Below, piece after piece: positions 28,021 through 36,938 of a stretch of DNA of 64,000 bases. Made by a program: the position numbers and the translations under genes. Origin of the DNA: an uncultured Alteromonadaceae bacterium (lineage in GTDB: Bacteria > Pseudomonadota > Gammaproteobacteria > Pseudomonadales > Halieaceae); the NCBI GenBank assembly GCA_913064725.1, contig CAJYAI010000001.1, forward strand, positions 1-64,000, read 5' to 3'. Within the stretch, counting starts at the first letter, position 1. The number at the start of each line of letters is the position of its first letter. The notes below the pieces were generated by a model, which saw only the letters and a program-made list of their open reading frames with translations, did not search any database and was not told where the DNA came from.

Positions 28021-28902
28021 TTAACCGACCGATTCGGGAATCGGTGTGGTTTTGTTGATGATCATATCTGCTCTACGTTGAATCTTAGCCTTGCTCTCAT
28101 CGGTGTGAGCTAGCAGCCAGAAGTCCCCATTGGGCAGGCCGGCTAGCGCCATCTCGGCCACTTCATCTGGGTGCGTTGTTTTGAGGTCGAAACCGTATTC
28201 CTCGGCCATGCGTTTCATGTCCTCAACGGAATTGATTCCTGTCTCGTTACCGGAAACACCTTTGTCAAATTCTTCGGGGCGCACACGCCCAGAATTAAAG
28301 AGACCGGTCTCAACGACATGTGGGCCGGGGAACAGAGCACTGACAACGACGGGTAATCCACCCATCTGCACTTGGTAATGTAAGTTTTCGGTGATGCTGT
28401 GAACCGCGGCTTTGGTCGCCGTGTAAATAGGCACATCTGGAAGGACCATATAGGCCCCATTGCCGGATCCGGTAATGACGATATGCGTGCGATCAGGCCG
28501 AGTGACGAGGTAGGGCATGAATACATTAATGCTATTCACCGCACCCCATAGATTGACGTTGAAGCACCATTGCCAATCCTTCTCGGAGAAACCCCAGATA
28601 GGTCCGGCTTCACCCGCGCCGATACCGGCATTGGCAAAGACTATATCCACTTCATTGAAGGTCTCTAATGCCGCGTCGAGCAGTGCCTGCAGACTTTCGG
28701 CAGACGTCACATCACAGTGTTCGATCCGATGAGATATTTGCTCTGCCGCCAGATCAGCTGTTACGGCCGCCATGGCGTTGGTATCGACGTCCCCAATGAC
28801 CACGTTGGCGCCTGCTCGTCCAAGCCCAAAGGCGATGGAGCGACCCACACCACTGGCACCGCCGGTGATAATGGCTGTCTTACCTTGGTAATAATCGCTC
28901 AT
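28021..28902 (-). CDS. SDR family oxidoreductase
   Basis: A 293-residue SDR, about 40 residues longer than classical ones through a C-terminal extension. The cofactor loop is TGGASGVGRS (about 13-22), NAGIGAGEAG near residue 90, and the catalytic segment PDVPIYTATKAAVHS contains the intact YTATK. Its ATG overlaps the TGA of the Rieske gene upstream (28899-28902), so the two are translationally coupled. Coupling suggests that it oxidises or reduces the product of that oxygenase. Confidence 0.85.
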   Translation of the reverse strand: MSDYYQGKTAIITGGASGVGRSIAFGLGRAGANVVIGDVDTNAMAAVTADLAAEQISHRIEHCDVTSAESLQALLDAALETFNEVDIVFANAGIGAGEAGPIWGFSEKDWQWCFNVNLWGAVNSINVFMPYLVTRPDRTHIVITGSGNGAYMVLPDVPIYTATKAAVHSITENLHYQVQMGGLPVVVSALFPGPHVVETGLFNSGRVRPEEFDKGVSGNETGINSVEDMKRMAEEYGFDLKTTHPDEVAEMALAGLPNGDFWLLAHTDESKAKIQRRADMIINKTTPIPESVG

Positions 28903-29861
28903 TGTTGGCCTCGCGGACTGTCAGGTAGGTAGAACTGTCGGACCCACTTTCGGAACAAGACGAGCGTTTCATCGCCCTTACAGAAAACGGGTTGTCTACG
29001 GTGCACCTTGTTTTCCCAGATCGGGTAGTCGTCAGACAAGCCTTCGATGATGCCGTCCATAACCTGATCACCAACGAATTCCGCGATCTCGTTACGGACG
29101 AGTAATGTCCAGCGCAGGAGTGTTTCATTTTTAGAGATCGGCTGTGCTGAGTTGTACACCAGCATCTCCGCTCCCGGTCCATAGCTCGTCATAACTCGGG
29201 CAAGACCGGGCTGGAACATGGTGGCATGTAACTCGCCCTTCATTCCCTGCGCCTCAATCTCCGATCGGAGATGAACAGCTCCGTCTTCCACATCAACCGA
29301 TGAGGGCGGCGTTTGATTTTGCTTGTGCACGTACTGGAAGTGTTCGGGATCACAGGAATTTTCAGCGATATCCTGAATATGAACCGGTATGTTGAACTCT
29401 ACTTGCCGTGGCTCGGTCCAGTTTTCGTCACCAATCTGTTCGATCACAGGAACCGCTCGGTCTGGCTCGGCACCTGTTGGGTGAAACCACATGTAAATCT
29501 CACCATTGACTTCGGAGGTCGGCCAGTTCTGAACCTTGGCACGCGAGGGAATCGTTTCGCAGTAAGGAATATGATTACACTTCCCGTCTCCACCGAACTG
29601 CCAGCCGTGAAACGGGCATTGGATTGATTCACCCACGACTTTGCCATTGACGCCGAGATGGGCCCCGAGGTGCGGGCAGTAAGCATCGTGCACACGAGCT
29701 TCACCCGATTCGGTTCGGTAAACGACCAAGTCCCGATCAAGCGCTGTGACGGATGTCACGTCCCCTGGTTTTATCTCGTGGCTTCGTGCAACAGACCACC
29801 AGCCAATGGGGAAGTCGGGCGCCGTATTAAGTTTCGAATCGCAGACTGCGATGAGTTCCAT
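28899..29861 (-). CDS. Rieske non-heme iron oxygenase, KshA/DAF-36-like oxygenase component
   Basis: A 320-residue oxygenase. Rieske ligands are C62, H64 (CPHLGAH) and C82, H85 (CPFHGW). The iron site D171, H174, H179 lies in ENSCDPEHFQYVHK, with N168 conserved. The EHFQYVHK form is close to the cholesterol 7-desaturase DAF-36/Neverland group and to KshA-like enzymes. It ends in an ATGA overlap with an SDR. It is the shortest of the three Rieske oxygenases here and lacks the C-terminal extension of the one at 11084. No ferredoxin or reductase partner is encoded nearby. Confidence 0.87.
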   Translation of the reverse strand: MELIAVCDSKLNTAPDFPIGWWSVARSHEIKPGDVTSVTALDRDLVVYRTESGEARVHDAYCPHLGAHLGVNGKVVGESIQCPFHGWQFGGDGKCNHIPYCETIPSRAKVQNWPTSEVNGEIYMWFHPTGAEPDRAVPVIEQIGDENWTEPRQVEFNIPVHIQDIAENSCDPEHFQYVHKQNQTPPSSVDVEDGAVHLRSEIEAQGMKGELHATMFQPGLARVMTSYGPGAEMLVYNSAQPISKNETLLRWTLLVRNEIAEFVGDQVMDGIIEGLSDDYPIWENKVHRRQPVFCKGDETLVLFRKWVRQFYLPDSPRGQQ

Positions 29862-29951
29862 GAGCGTGCTCTCCTTCGTTATTGGTATGGCGGAATATCA
29901 CTGACAGTTTGCCTTGGTGCTCCTGTCGGTGCCAACCGCCCAGTATCAATG

Positions 29952-31169
29952 TCAGCCGTTAAAAATGGACGCCGATGGCCCGATGTCAGATGCTAGACCG
30001 TTCAGATAATCGGAATCCATACCGTAAAATTGAATCGCATTTTCTCCGAGAATCTGTCGACCCGCGTCAGCATCAAATCCCTTGAACGTATCCAAATAGT
30101 ATTGTTCGGTATTTGGCCATGTGCCCTCAGGATGCGGGAAGTCGCTGCCCCACATGATTTGCTTGAGACCTATTTGATCTTTTAAGTCGAGGTCGCGCCG
30201 CGGCACACAGGACGCGCCAATGCCGCAGTTTCGGGCGAAGTATTCGCTGGGCGCCATCGACAAGTGTGAGCGGAAGTCGCCCAGCTTCGCGGAGAATTGA
30301 ATGTCCGTGTAGTTATGGTCAAGTAGCATCAGCCAAGACGGCACCATGAACATAGTTCCGCCCTCGACAACCATGGCTTTTAGGCGAGGGAATCGCTCAA
30401 AAACACCGCCCCACAACATAAACGTAAGCGGGCGGTACAACCAAAACATGACCTCGGAAACGTAGGCTCCCATCGCGCCCGGCAACTCAGCACTGCGATC
30501 CTCGTTCGGGAACGCTGGTCCAAAGTATTCGTTGTGCGGCGCCGGTCCGGAATGAAAATGAATGACGATGCCCAAGTCTTGGCAGGCTTCCCAGAAGGGA
30601 TCGTATTTCACATCGTGGTAAGCGGCATGCTCTCCCCACATAGTTGGCAGCATGACACCGCTTAGGCCATTATCTGCGCACCATCGAACAGCCTCTACCG
30701 CCTGGGCCACATCGAATAAAAGTGGTATCGATGCTACACCGTAATGCCGCTTAGGATCGTTAGCGACCAGCTCGGACAACCAACGGTTGTGCGCCATGGC
30801 ACCGGCCCATTGAAGCTCGGGGACCGCATCTTTAGGAGACAGACCCAGTCCAGCACCAAACGGCGGTGTGTTTTGCTCTGTAATGCCATCCGGAAAAATG
30901 ATTTCCGCGGCAATGCCGTCTTTGGCCAGCATTTTATGGCGCTCTTTGTAATCCCACGCGCCCGTCAATTCCTGCTTTATGGGTGCGCGCCACTCGTCAT
31001 TGATTTCTTTGATGAGGAACTGCGACTCAGCCTTGTCCATCATGTCGATTTGGATATCGACAGCCATATCGATGAAGTCATGGTATTTCGAGTCGACGTA
31101 GGGCTTGTATTGCGATATCGGCAGTCCAGCGTGGCAATCAGTGGAAACAACAGTTAATCGATCAGTCAT
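29952..31169 (-). CDS. Amidohydrolase-2 family metal-dependent hydrolase
   Basis: A 405-residue TIM-barrel hydrolase. Metal ligands can be seen: D-C-H in STDCHAG (residues 9-15), the histidines of VIHFHSG, and the late aspartate in MWGSDFPHPEG. This set is typical of the ACMSD/amidohydrolase-2 group, which decarboxylates or hydrolyses carboxylates. It is the first gene of a minus-strand series leading into the Rieske and SDR pair. A weak CAAAYGGAYTAC-like sequence (31259-31270, minus strand, 9 of 12) lies 90 bases upstream. Confidence 0.83.
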   Translation of the reverse strand: MTDRLTVVSTDCHAGLPISQYKPYVDSKYHDFIDMAVDIQIDMMDKAESQFLIKEINDEWRAPIKQELTGAWDYKERHKMLAKDGIAAEIIFPDGITEQNTPPFGAGLGLSPKDAVPELQWAGAMAHNRWLSELVANDPKRHYGVASIPLLFDVAQAVEAVRWCADNGLSGVMLPTMWGEHAAYHDVKYDPFWEACQDLGIVIHFHSGPAPHNEYFGPAFPNEDRSAELPGAMGAYVSEVMFWLYRPLTFMLWGGVFERFPRLKAMVVEGGTMFMVPSWLMLLDHNYTDIQFSAKLGDFRSHLSMAPSEYFARNCGIGASCVPRRDLDLKDQIGLKQIMWGSDFPHPEGTWPNTEQYYLDTFKGFDADAGRQILGENAIQFYGMDSDYLNGLASDIGPSASIFNG

Positions 31170-31328
31170 ATCGTCCTCATTTAAGCAGTTCTACTTGGGC
31201 TAATACGACAAACATAGGGGACGAGATGTACGAGAGCAACTTGTGTAAGGGCGCTGTCATAGTCCAACTGTGTTGTTTGATGATGTCATCTGGCTGGCCT
31301 TAACCGGTAAAACAGAAATGACAGAGAC

Positions 31329-32726
31329 TCATTTGATCAACCGTGCAGTTTCATGTGCTTTCTCGATTTCGCTGTCGAGCCAATAGAGTTCGTAATCGTT
31401 ACCGGTTTGCAGCGCGACATCTTTGAGCTGCTGCAGGACATGCAGCCGGAGTCGATTCAACGCAGTAGCGTCATCGATGCCCTCGAGTAACTCCACCAGC
31501 AGCAACGCTTGTTCGGGCCGATTGTCGTCGATTTTGCTCTGGACTAGCGACAACGCAGCCTGCTGATCAAGCACGCCGGCTAAATCGCGAAGAATCGTCG
31601 ATTGCGAGGTGGCGTAGAGTTCGCTGGTCCGGTCGAAGTGAAACCACGTCGCGTAGTACTCCCATATGGATTTCACCGCCCAGCTGACTTTGCCGTGTGT
31701 TTGGGAGAGGGCTAAGCGCTCTGGAAGCACTATGTCACGCATCAGTGTTTCGAGCGGCCTACCGGCGTTCATGCCAGCAACTGTCTGGTCGTGCACAAAG
31801 TCGACCGCATCTCGGATCCGGGTCATTCCTGCGCGAATCGTGTCGGCACCCTGGATGGGCTCGAGATGACCCGGTATTAGCGTTTCAATGTCAAACTTGA
31901 GCAAGCGACCAATTGATTGGCTGTACTCAACAGGCTTGCGGACTTTTTCACCACGCATGGTGAAGATGTTGGGAAACTGCGGGAACTGCGGGCCAAAGAA
32001 ATCGCCGGATAACAGGACCTTGTCGTCGGGCAACCACAAGACGATATTGTCCGCCCCCTCCGCACCGGGTGTGGCATGCACCTCGAATCGACGATCGCCC
32101 AAGGTGAAGCGGAAGGGGACATCATTATCAACGAGAATATCTGGCTCGAGACCCCGAAAATCCATACCCGGCAGGGTGCGCGGTGTCTCAGGAAGCCAGG
32201 GGAAAAGTGTCCGATTGCGGCCATGAAGGTAGGGGTTTAGCTCCGTGAGATAGCGCTGTTCTTCTTCAAATTCCTCGTGAGCGATAAGTTGCGCGTTGCC
32301 CTCTGACCAAAAACGCGCTCCGCCGACGTGGTCTGCGTGGCTATGGCTGAGGATTATTTTAGCAGGCTCGCTGTTGCCGATCACGGCTTGCAGCTTTTGC
32401 TTTTGCTCGGCGGCCTGAATAACCAGTCCAGTATCGAATACCACATACCCCGCCGATGTCGTAACAACGTAGGTGTTGCCTACGCCAGACGCTTTGTAAA
32501 TCCCTCGCGCTACCTCAGTGACATTAATGGGCAGCGTTATTAGCTCAGCTGCTGCAAACCCCCTGGCATTGTTGTCCGCCATCACACCCGATAGATTCTT
32601 GATGGCAGCTTTGCTGGCGACACTCGCTACGCTTTGGCGCGCCGTCGACGTCAGAAAGTCAAGATTGATGGCGACCGTTGCAATCGCGATCACGCCCAAA
32701 GTGACTAACAGTATCTTCGATTTCAT
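31329..32726 (-). CDS. MBL-fold hydrolase with alkylsulfatase-type C-terminal domain, exported
   Basis: A 465-residue metallo-beta-lactamase-fold protein. The ATG at 32726 is preferred to an upstream in-frame start because it gives a normal N-terminal signal or anchor (MKSKILLVTLGVIAIATVAI) and has AAGG upstream. The zinc motif is SHSHADHVGG; other ligands lie in HATPGAEGADNI and LIPGHLEP. The C-terminal helical part (YATWFHFDRTSELYA and the repeats after it) resembles the dimerisation domain of SdsA1-type alkylsulfatases. It diverges from a secreted sulfatase across 77 bases, which supports a sulfate-ester role. Confidence 0.8.
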   Translation of the reverse strand: MKSKILLVTLGVIAIATVAINLDFLTSTARQSVASVASKAAIKNLSGVMADNNARGFAAAELITLPINVTEVARGIYKASGVGNTYVVTTSAGYVVFDTGLVIQAAEQKQKLQAVIGNSEPAKIILSHSHADHVGGARFWSEGNAQLIAHEEFEEEQRYLTELNPYLHGRNRTLFPWLPETPRTLPGMDFRGLEPDILVDNDVPFRFTLGDRRFEVHATPGAEGADNIVLWLPDDKVLLSGDFFGPQFPQFPNIFTMRGEKVRKPVEYSQSIGRLLKFDIETLIPGHLEPIQGADTIRAGMTRIRDAVDFVHDQTVAGMNAGRPLETLMRDIVLPERLALSQTHGKVSWAVKSIWEYYATWFHFDRTSELYATSQSTILRDLAGVLDQQAALSLVQSKIDDNRPEQALLLVELLEGIDDATALNRLRLHVLQQLKDVALQTGNDYELYWLDSEIEKAHETARLIK

Positions 32727-32803
32727 GGTTTTCAGCCTTGCAATGCTCGCGTTACTCTGTGCGCAGTGTGCCATAGCCTAATAATCGGTAAGGAACGTGC
32801 TTT

Positions 32804-34423
32804 ATGGTCCGTATGTGGGGTGTTTTTGTTCTAGGGGTTTTGTCTTCGTTAGCCTTATCGGCGCAGGCGAGTGATCGACCAAACGTGGTTGTCATTGTTG
32901 CCGATGACCTGGGATGGGCTGATGTTGGATTCCACGGCAATCAAATAATAGACACGCCCTCGCTGGATCGGATCGCTGCCGAGGGCGCCCAGCTGAATCG
33001 TTTTTACACCACCCCGATATGCTCTCCCACGCGAGCCGCGCTGATGACTGGTCGAGATCCAATACGCTTGGGTGTCGCTTACTCCACAATTATGCCCTGG
33101 CAAAACAACGGTATTCATCCAGATGAAACCTTCCTGCCGGAGCTGTTTCTCAGCGCGGGATATCAGACGGCTATGGTGGGCAAATGGCATTTAGGCCACG
33201 CCCAGCAGTCATACCATCCTAACTCCCGCGGTTTTGAGCACTTTTACGGGCATCTTCACACCGAGGTCGGATTTTACCCGCCGTTTGCGAGCCTTGGCGG
33301 TAAAGATTTTCAGCGCAACGGGGTTTCGATAGACGATCAGGGCTATGAGAGCTACTTACTTGCCGACGAGGTTAGTCGTTACATTCGCGAACGCGATACA
33401 GAAAAGCCATTTTTTATTTATATGCCCTTTATTGCGCCACACACCCCCCTCGATGCGCCGGAAGAGCTGCAAACCAAGTATGCCGACATGGCGGATGATC
33501 GTGGTAAGTCGCGCAGTAAAATGGCAGACAGTACACGCTTTATGGCCAAGGTGACGGGGCGCACGAGCGCCAGACCCATGTACGCCGCCGTGGTTGATGC
33601 AATGGACCAGGCGATTGGCCGCGTGCTTGATACCTTGGATCGCGAGGGATTGGCAGACAACACGATTGTCTTGTTTTTCTCGGATAACGGCGGTGCGGTC
33701 TACGCTATCGGTGGTGCTGATAACGCGCCACTGCGGGGCGGGAAGGGTGACACTTTTGAGGGTGGTATCCGGGTTGTTGCAGCGATGCGATGGCCGGAAA
33801 AAATTCCCATGGGGAGTCGGGTTGACTCAATCATGTCGGTAATGGACGTACTACCCACGCTCGCATCGGCTGCCGGCATCGACGCCGATACACAGTTTAG
33901 GCTCGATGGTCGCAATATGTTGCCTGCGCTGATCGACGGGCAAACGATGCCGCGAGAAAAGTTGCTCTTTTTTATCTCAGAAACACCGTTTAAAAATCAC
34001 GTAAATGTCACGGCGTTCAACGATGAGTGGAAACTCATACAACGCATTGAGACTGGGTTTAGCTCCGTCGATGTGACGCAGTTTTTGTTCAATATCGCTG
34101 AGGACCCCCATGAGCATAACAACCTCGCACAGCAGCACCCGGATATTGTGGCTGATCTAGCCGACGAGATTCGTCATTGGCGTAATCTTTATCCTGTGGC
34201 AGGTACGCGGTCACAGTTGATGCCGCCGCCAGGATGGAAGGCACCGCTTGATTGGACGGATTATCCGCAGCAAGAGACGGTGCTTCAGTCTGAGCCATCG
34301 GGGGGTATGCCGCCGGAGGATGTTATTCGCATGTTGGACTGGCAATACGGTGAGAATGGACGGCTCATTTACAACTGCGAGCCCTATCGGTGGGCGGGTG
34401 GCGGCTTATGCAAACGGCAGTAG
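32804..34423 (+). CDS. Secreted type I sulfatase (arylsulfatase family)
   Basis: A 539-residue sulfatase with a signal peptide cut near residue 22 (SAQA/SDRPNVV). The C-x-P-x-R maturation motif is C73-S-P-T-R, so C73 would be converted to formylglycine. Metal aspartates D34 and D35 (ADDLGW) and the late FFSDNGG are present. Such enzymes hydrolyse sulfate esters of sugars, aromatics or steroids in the periplasm. The C-terminal tail carries an unusual two-cysteine end (NCEPYRWAGGGLC). No maturase gene is in the window. It diverges from the MBL-fold hydrolase. Confidence 0.92.
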   Translation: MVRMWGVFVLGVLSSLALSAQASDRPNVVVIVADDLGWADVGFHGNQIIDTPSLDRIAAEGAQLNRFYTTPICSPTRAALMTGRDPIRLGVAYSTIMPWQNNGIHPDETFLPELFLSAGYQTAMVGKWHLGHAQQSYHPNSRGFEHFYGHLHTEVGFYPPFASLGGKDFQRNGVSIDDQGYESYLLADEVSRYIRERDTEKPFFIYMPFIAPHTPLDAPEELQTKYADMADDRGKSRSKMADSTRFMAKVTGRTSARPMYAAVVDAMDQAIGRVLDTLDREGLADNTIVLFFSDNGGAVYAIGGADNAPLRGGKGDTFEGGIRVVAAMRWPEKIPMGSRVDSIMSVMDVLPTLASAAGIDADTQFRLDGRNMLPALIDGQTMPREKLLFFISETPFKNHVNVTAFNDEWKLIQRIETGFSSVDVTQFLFNIAEDPHEHNNLAQQHPDIVADLADEIRHWRNLYPVAGTRSQLMPPPGWKAPLDWTDYPQQETVLQSEPSGGMPPEDVIRMLDWQYGENGRLIYNCEPYRWAGGGLCKRQ

Positions 34424-34628
34424 CGCTCAGCGCTGCACGCTATGGTGATCTCTTTGTGCGTTACCGGAGCAACCTGCTAATGAGAGGTCCTGCAGAATCT
34501 CAGTCGGGGTAAGTCTGACTGCAGCTGTTTGGCCGTATTATTTCAGATGACGGCGGTGCCCGCTAACGTGGTGTAACGTGAAACATCAGCCGCCCTATGA
34601 AGTTTGGTGAGAAGTATGGGAGAGAACC

Positions 34629-35879
34629 ATGTCAGTTTGTCCGTTTACGCATCCGTTGGATCTCGATGCCTACAGCAGTGGTATGCCCTATGCGGCATTG
34701 GCAGAGGCGCGCAAAGAGGGGAGCTTCGTGCGTTACGAGGACCCGGCCACCGGTGTGCCTTATTGGGCTGCACTTAAGCGCGATGCCCTTGATTTCGTCT
34801 CACAAAACCCTGCGTTGTTTTCGTCGCAGTTGGAAGGGCCGTTTCCCATGGAGCCCGCCGACGAGACGACGCGGGAAGTCACCAAGATCATGAATGACAA
34901 CAGTTTTATTGCGATGGATCCGCCGAAGCATGTGACGCATCGGCGCATCGTTAAGGATGCATTCACGCCAAAAGCAGTCGCTGCTATGGAGCCCTGGTTA
35001 CGAGCGCAGGCCAAACACATTATCGATAGGGTCGCTTCTCGGGGCGAGTGCGAATTTGTCGAGGAAGTGGCAGCAGAGCTACCGCTGATGGCTATTTTAG
35101 AACTACTCGGAGTGCCACTAGAAGACCGCGCTCAGTTTTTTAAGTGGACGAACACCATGGCCTTTGCTGATGATCCGGATATAGCGGGGGGCATGCCTGA
35201 GGCCCAGACCGCTTCATTGGAGGTCATGATTTATGCCGCTGAGTTGGCACACAAACAGCGACAGGGTTTTACTGGGCCCGTGATACAGGCGCTTCTCGAA
35301 GGGACAATTGATGGAGAGCCGGTAACGGATGAGATGTTCTCATGGGTGTTTATCTTACTCATGGTTGGTGGCAATGAAAGCACTCGCACTGCCATCGCCC
35401 ACGGGCTTCGCTTGCTGATGGAGCACCCTGATCAGCTGCAACATCTTGTGGATCATCCGGAAGATATTCCTGCAGCCACTGAAGAGATGTTGCGCTACAA
35501 CACGGCGTTTATTGCCATGCGCAGAACAGCTACGCAGGACATCGATTGGCAGGGATATCACATCAAAAAGGGTGACAAGGTGGTCATGCACTATCACTCA
35601 GTTAATCATGACGAAGAGGTGTTTGGTGATGACGCCCTCAGCTTTGACATTCACCGAATGAAGCGCATGCCCTCGTTAAACCGCGACCTTCGCTCCTTTG
35701 GCATTGGCCAACACTTTTGTTTAGGGATCAACCTGGCGCGTTTAGAGATGCGCATCATGTTTGAGGAGCTGTTACCGCGTCTTCGAAACCCGCAGCTAGC
35801 GGGTGATATTACCTATATGCGATCATTTTTTATCAGCACAATTAAGCGAATGCCTATCACGTTTACACCCGAGCGCTGA
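34629..35879 (+). CDS. Cytochrome P450, CYP125-like
   Basis: A 416-residue soluble P450. The heme ligand is C364 in FGIGQHFCLG, the ExxR motif is E286-M-L-R289, and the I-helix motif is GGNEST (247-252), close to the AGNETT form of the CYP125 sterol 26-hydroxylases. The HIKKGDKVVMHYHSVNHDEEVF stretch also matches CYP125. GGGAGAG precedes the ATG. Such P450s start sterol side-chain degradation by oxidising the terminal methyl group; a sterol substrate is inference. No ferredoxin gene is adjacent. The following SDR lies 78 bases downstream. Confidence 0.87.
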   Translation: MSVCPFTHPLDLDAYSSGMPYAALAEARKEGSFVRYEDPATGVPYWAALKRDALDFVSQNPALFSSQLEGPFPMEPADETTREVTKIMNDNSFIAMDPPKHVTHRRIVKDAFTPKAVAAMEPWLRAQAKHIIDRVASRGECEFVEEVAAELPLMAILELLGVPLEDRAQFFKWTNTMAFADDPDIAGGMPEAQTASLEVMIYAAELAHKQRQGFTGPVIQALLEGTIDGEPVTDEMFSWVFILLMVGGNESTRTAIAHGLRLLMEHPDQLQHLVDHPEDIPAATEEMLRYNTAFIAMRRTATQDIDWQGYHIKKGDKVVMHYHSVNHDEEVFGDDALSFDIHRMKRMPSLNRDLRSFGIGQHFCLGINLARLEMRIMFEELLPRLRNPQLAGDITYMRSFFISTIKRMPITFTPER

Positions 35880-35957
35880 TGGGCAATACAGTTATAAAAA
35901 CCAGAAAGTTCATCGAACAGGCGTCACGGTTCGTCGGGTAGAGCGTTAGGGGGTTAT

Positions 35958-36728
35958 ATGGCATTCACAGGGCAACTGGCTGTTGTAACCGGTGGCGGCA
36001 GTGGTATGGGACAGGCATGGGCGCGGCAGTTGGCCACTAATGGCGCATCCGTTGCGTTGCTCGACGTCAATGCCGAGGGTATGGCGACGACGGCAGCCGG
36101 ATACGATGCGATCTACCCGTTTACTGTCGATATCACCGATGCTGTTGCCGTGAAAGCGGCAATCAGTGACATCGAGACGCAATTGGGTGCGATTGATCGC
36201 GTTATCAATGCCGCCGCTATCATGCCGTTCGGCCGTTTGGCGGATGAAGATCCATCGGTTACCAATGCCGTGATGTCGGTCAACTACGGTGGCTTGGTCA
36301 ATGTAACGACAGCGACATTGCCGACGATGCTTCAGCGAGGTTATGGAGATTTCATCAGTTTTTCGTCTATGACGGGGATTATCCCAGGCTTGCTAATGGG
36401 AGCCTACGCATCGAGCAAGGCGGCCGTTCAGCACTACAGTGAAATTCTCTACCACGAGAATCGCGATAGTGGGGTGCGCTTTTGCTGCGTTTGTCCGCCC
36501 GCTGTCGCGACACCGCTTTGGCGACAGGCAGAAGCAACAGTGGTCCCAAAACTACCCTCTAAAGGGGAAACATTGACGCCCGACGAGGTGATTGCCGAGG
36601 TTGAGCGCTGCTTGGAGGCGGGAAAACCCTTTGCCTACCCGGGAAAGCAGACAAAGCTGGGTGTGATGATGCGTCGCTTTTTCCCGGGACTTGTTTGGAA
36701 GGCCTCACACGATGCTGAGGGATTCTAG
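35958..36728 (+). CDS. SDR family oxidoreductase
   Basis: A 256-residue SDR. TGGGSGMGQA is the cofactor loop (residues 12-21), D37 (LLDVNAEG) suggests NAD, NAAAI is near residue 86, and the catalytic set is SSMTGIIPGLLMGAYASSK. A cysteine-rich CCVCPPAVATP stretch lies after the active site. The C-terminus is basic (MMRRFFPGLVWK) instead of the usual GG pattern, which may direct it to the membrane. It lies between the P450 and an OYE-type enzyme. Confidence 0.82.
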   Translation: MAFTGQLAVVTGGGSGMGQAWARQLATNGASVALLDVNAEGMATTAAGYDAIYPFTVDITDAVAVKAAISDIETQLGAIDRVINAAAIMPFGRLADEDPSVTNAVMSVNYGGLVNVTTATLPTMLQRGYGDFISFSSMTGIIPGLLMGAYASSKAAVQHYSEILYHENRDSGVRFCCVCPPAVATPLWRQAEATVVPKLPSKGETLTPDEVIAEVERCLEAGKPFAYPGKQTKLGVMMRRFFPGLVWKASHDAEGF

Positions 36729-36938
36729 CGCTCCACCACGAGGCCGGAACTTCGATGGCTTGATTGCCGTCTGTGTTGCTTTTCGAGCGTAACTGCCTTC
36801 GCTAACGTACCTTTACTAGGCCAGATTGAGCTCTTTCACGAACTGTCCGCGATCGCAGGTAACCCTCCAAAGGGACGATGGTCTGTTTGCCGGGGAAGGT
36901 ATACTGCTTGTCAACACTGTTGGTCACTGGAAGAGTCA

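Noticed and set aside
34511..34586. Small repeats upstream of the P450 (CAGTC...GACTG style pair; TAACGTG twice)
   Set aside because: Short, of a kind expected by chance, and not repeated at other promoters.
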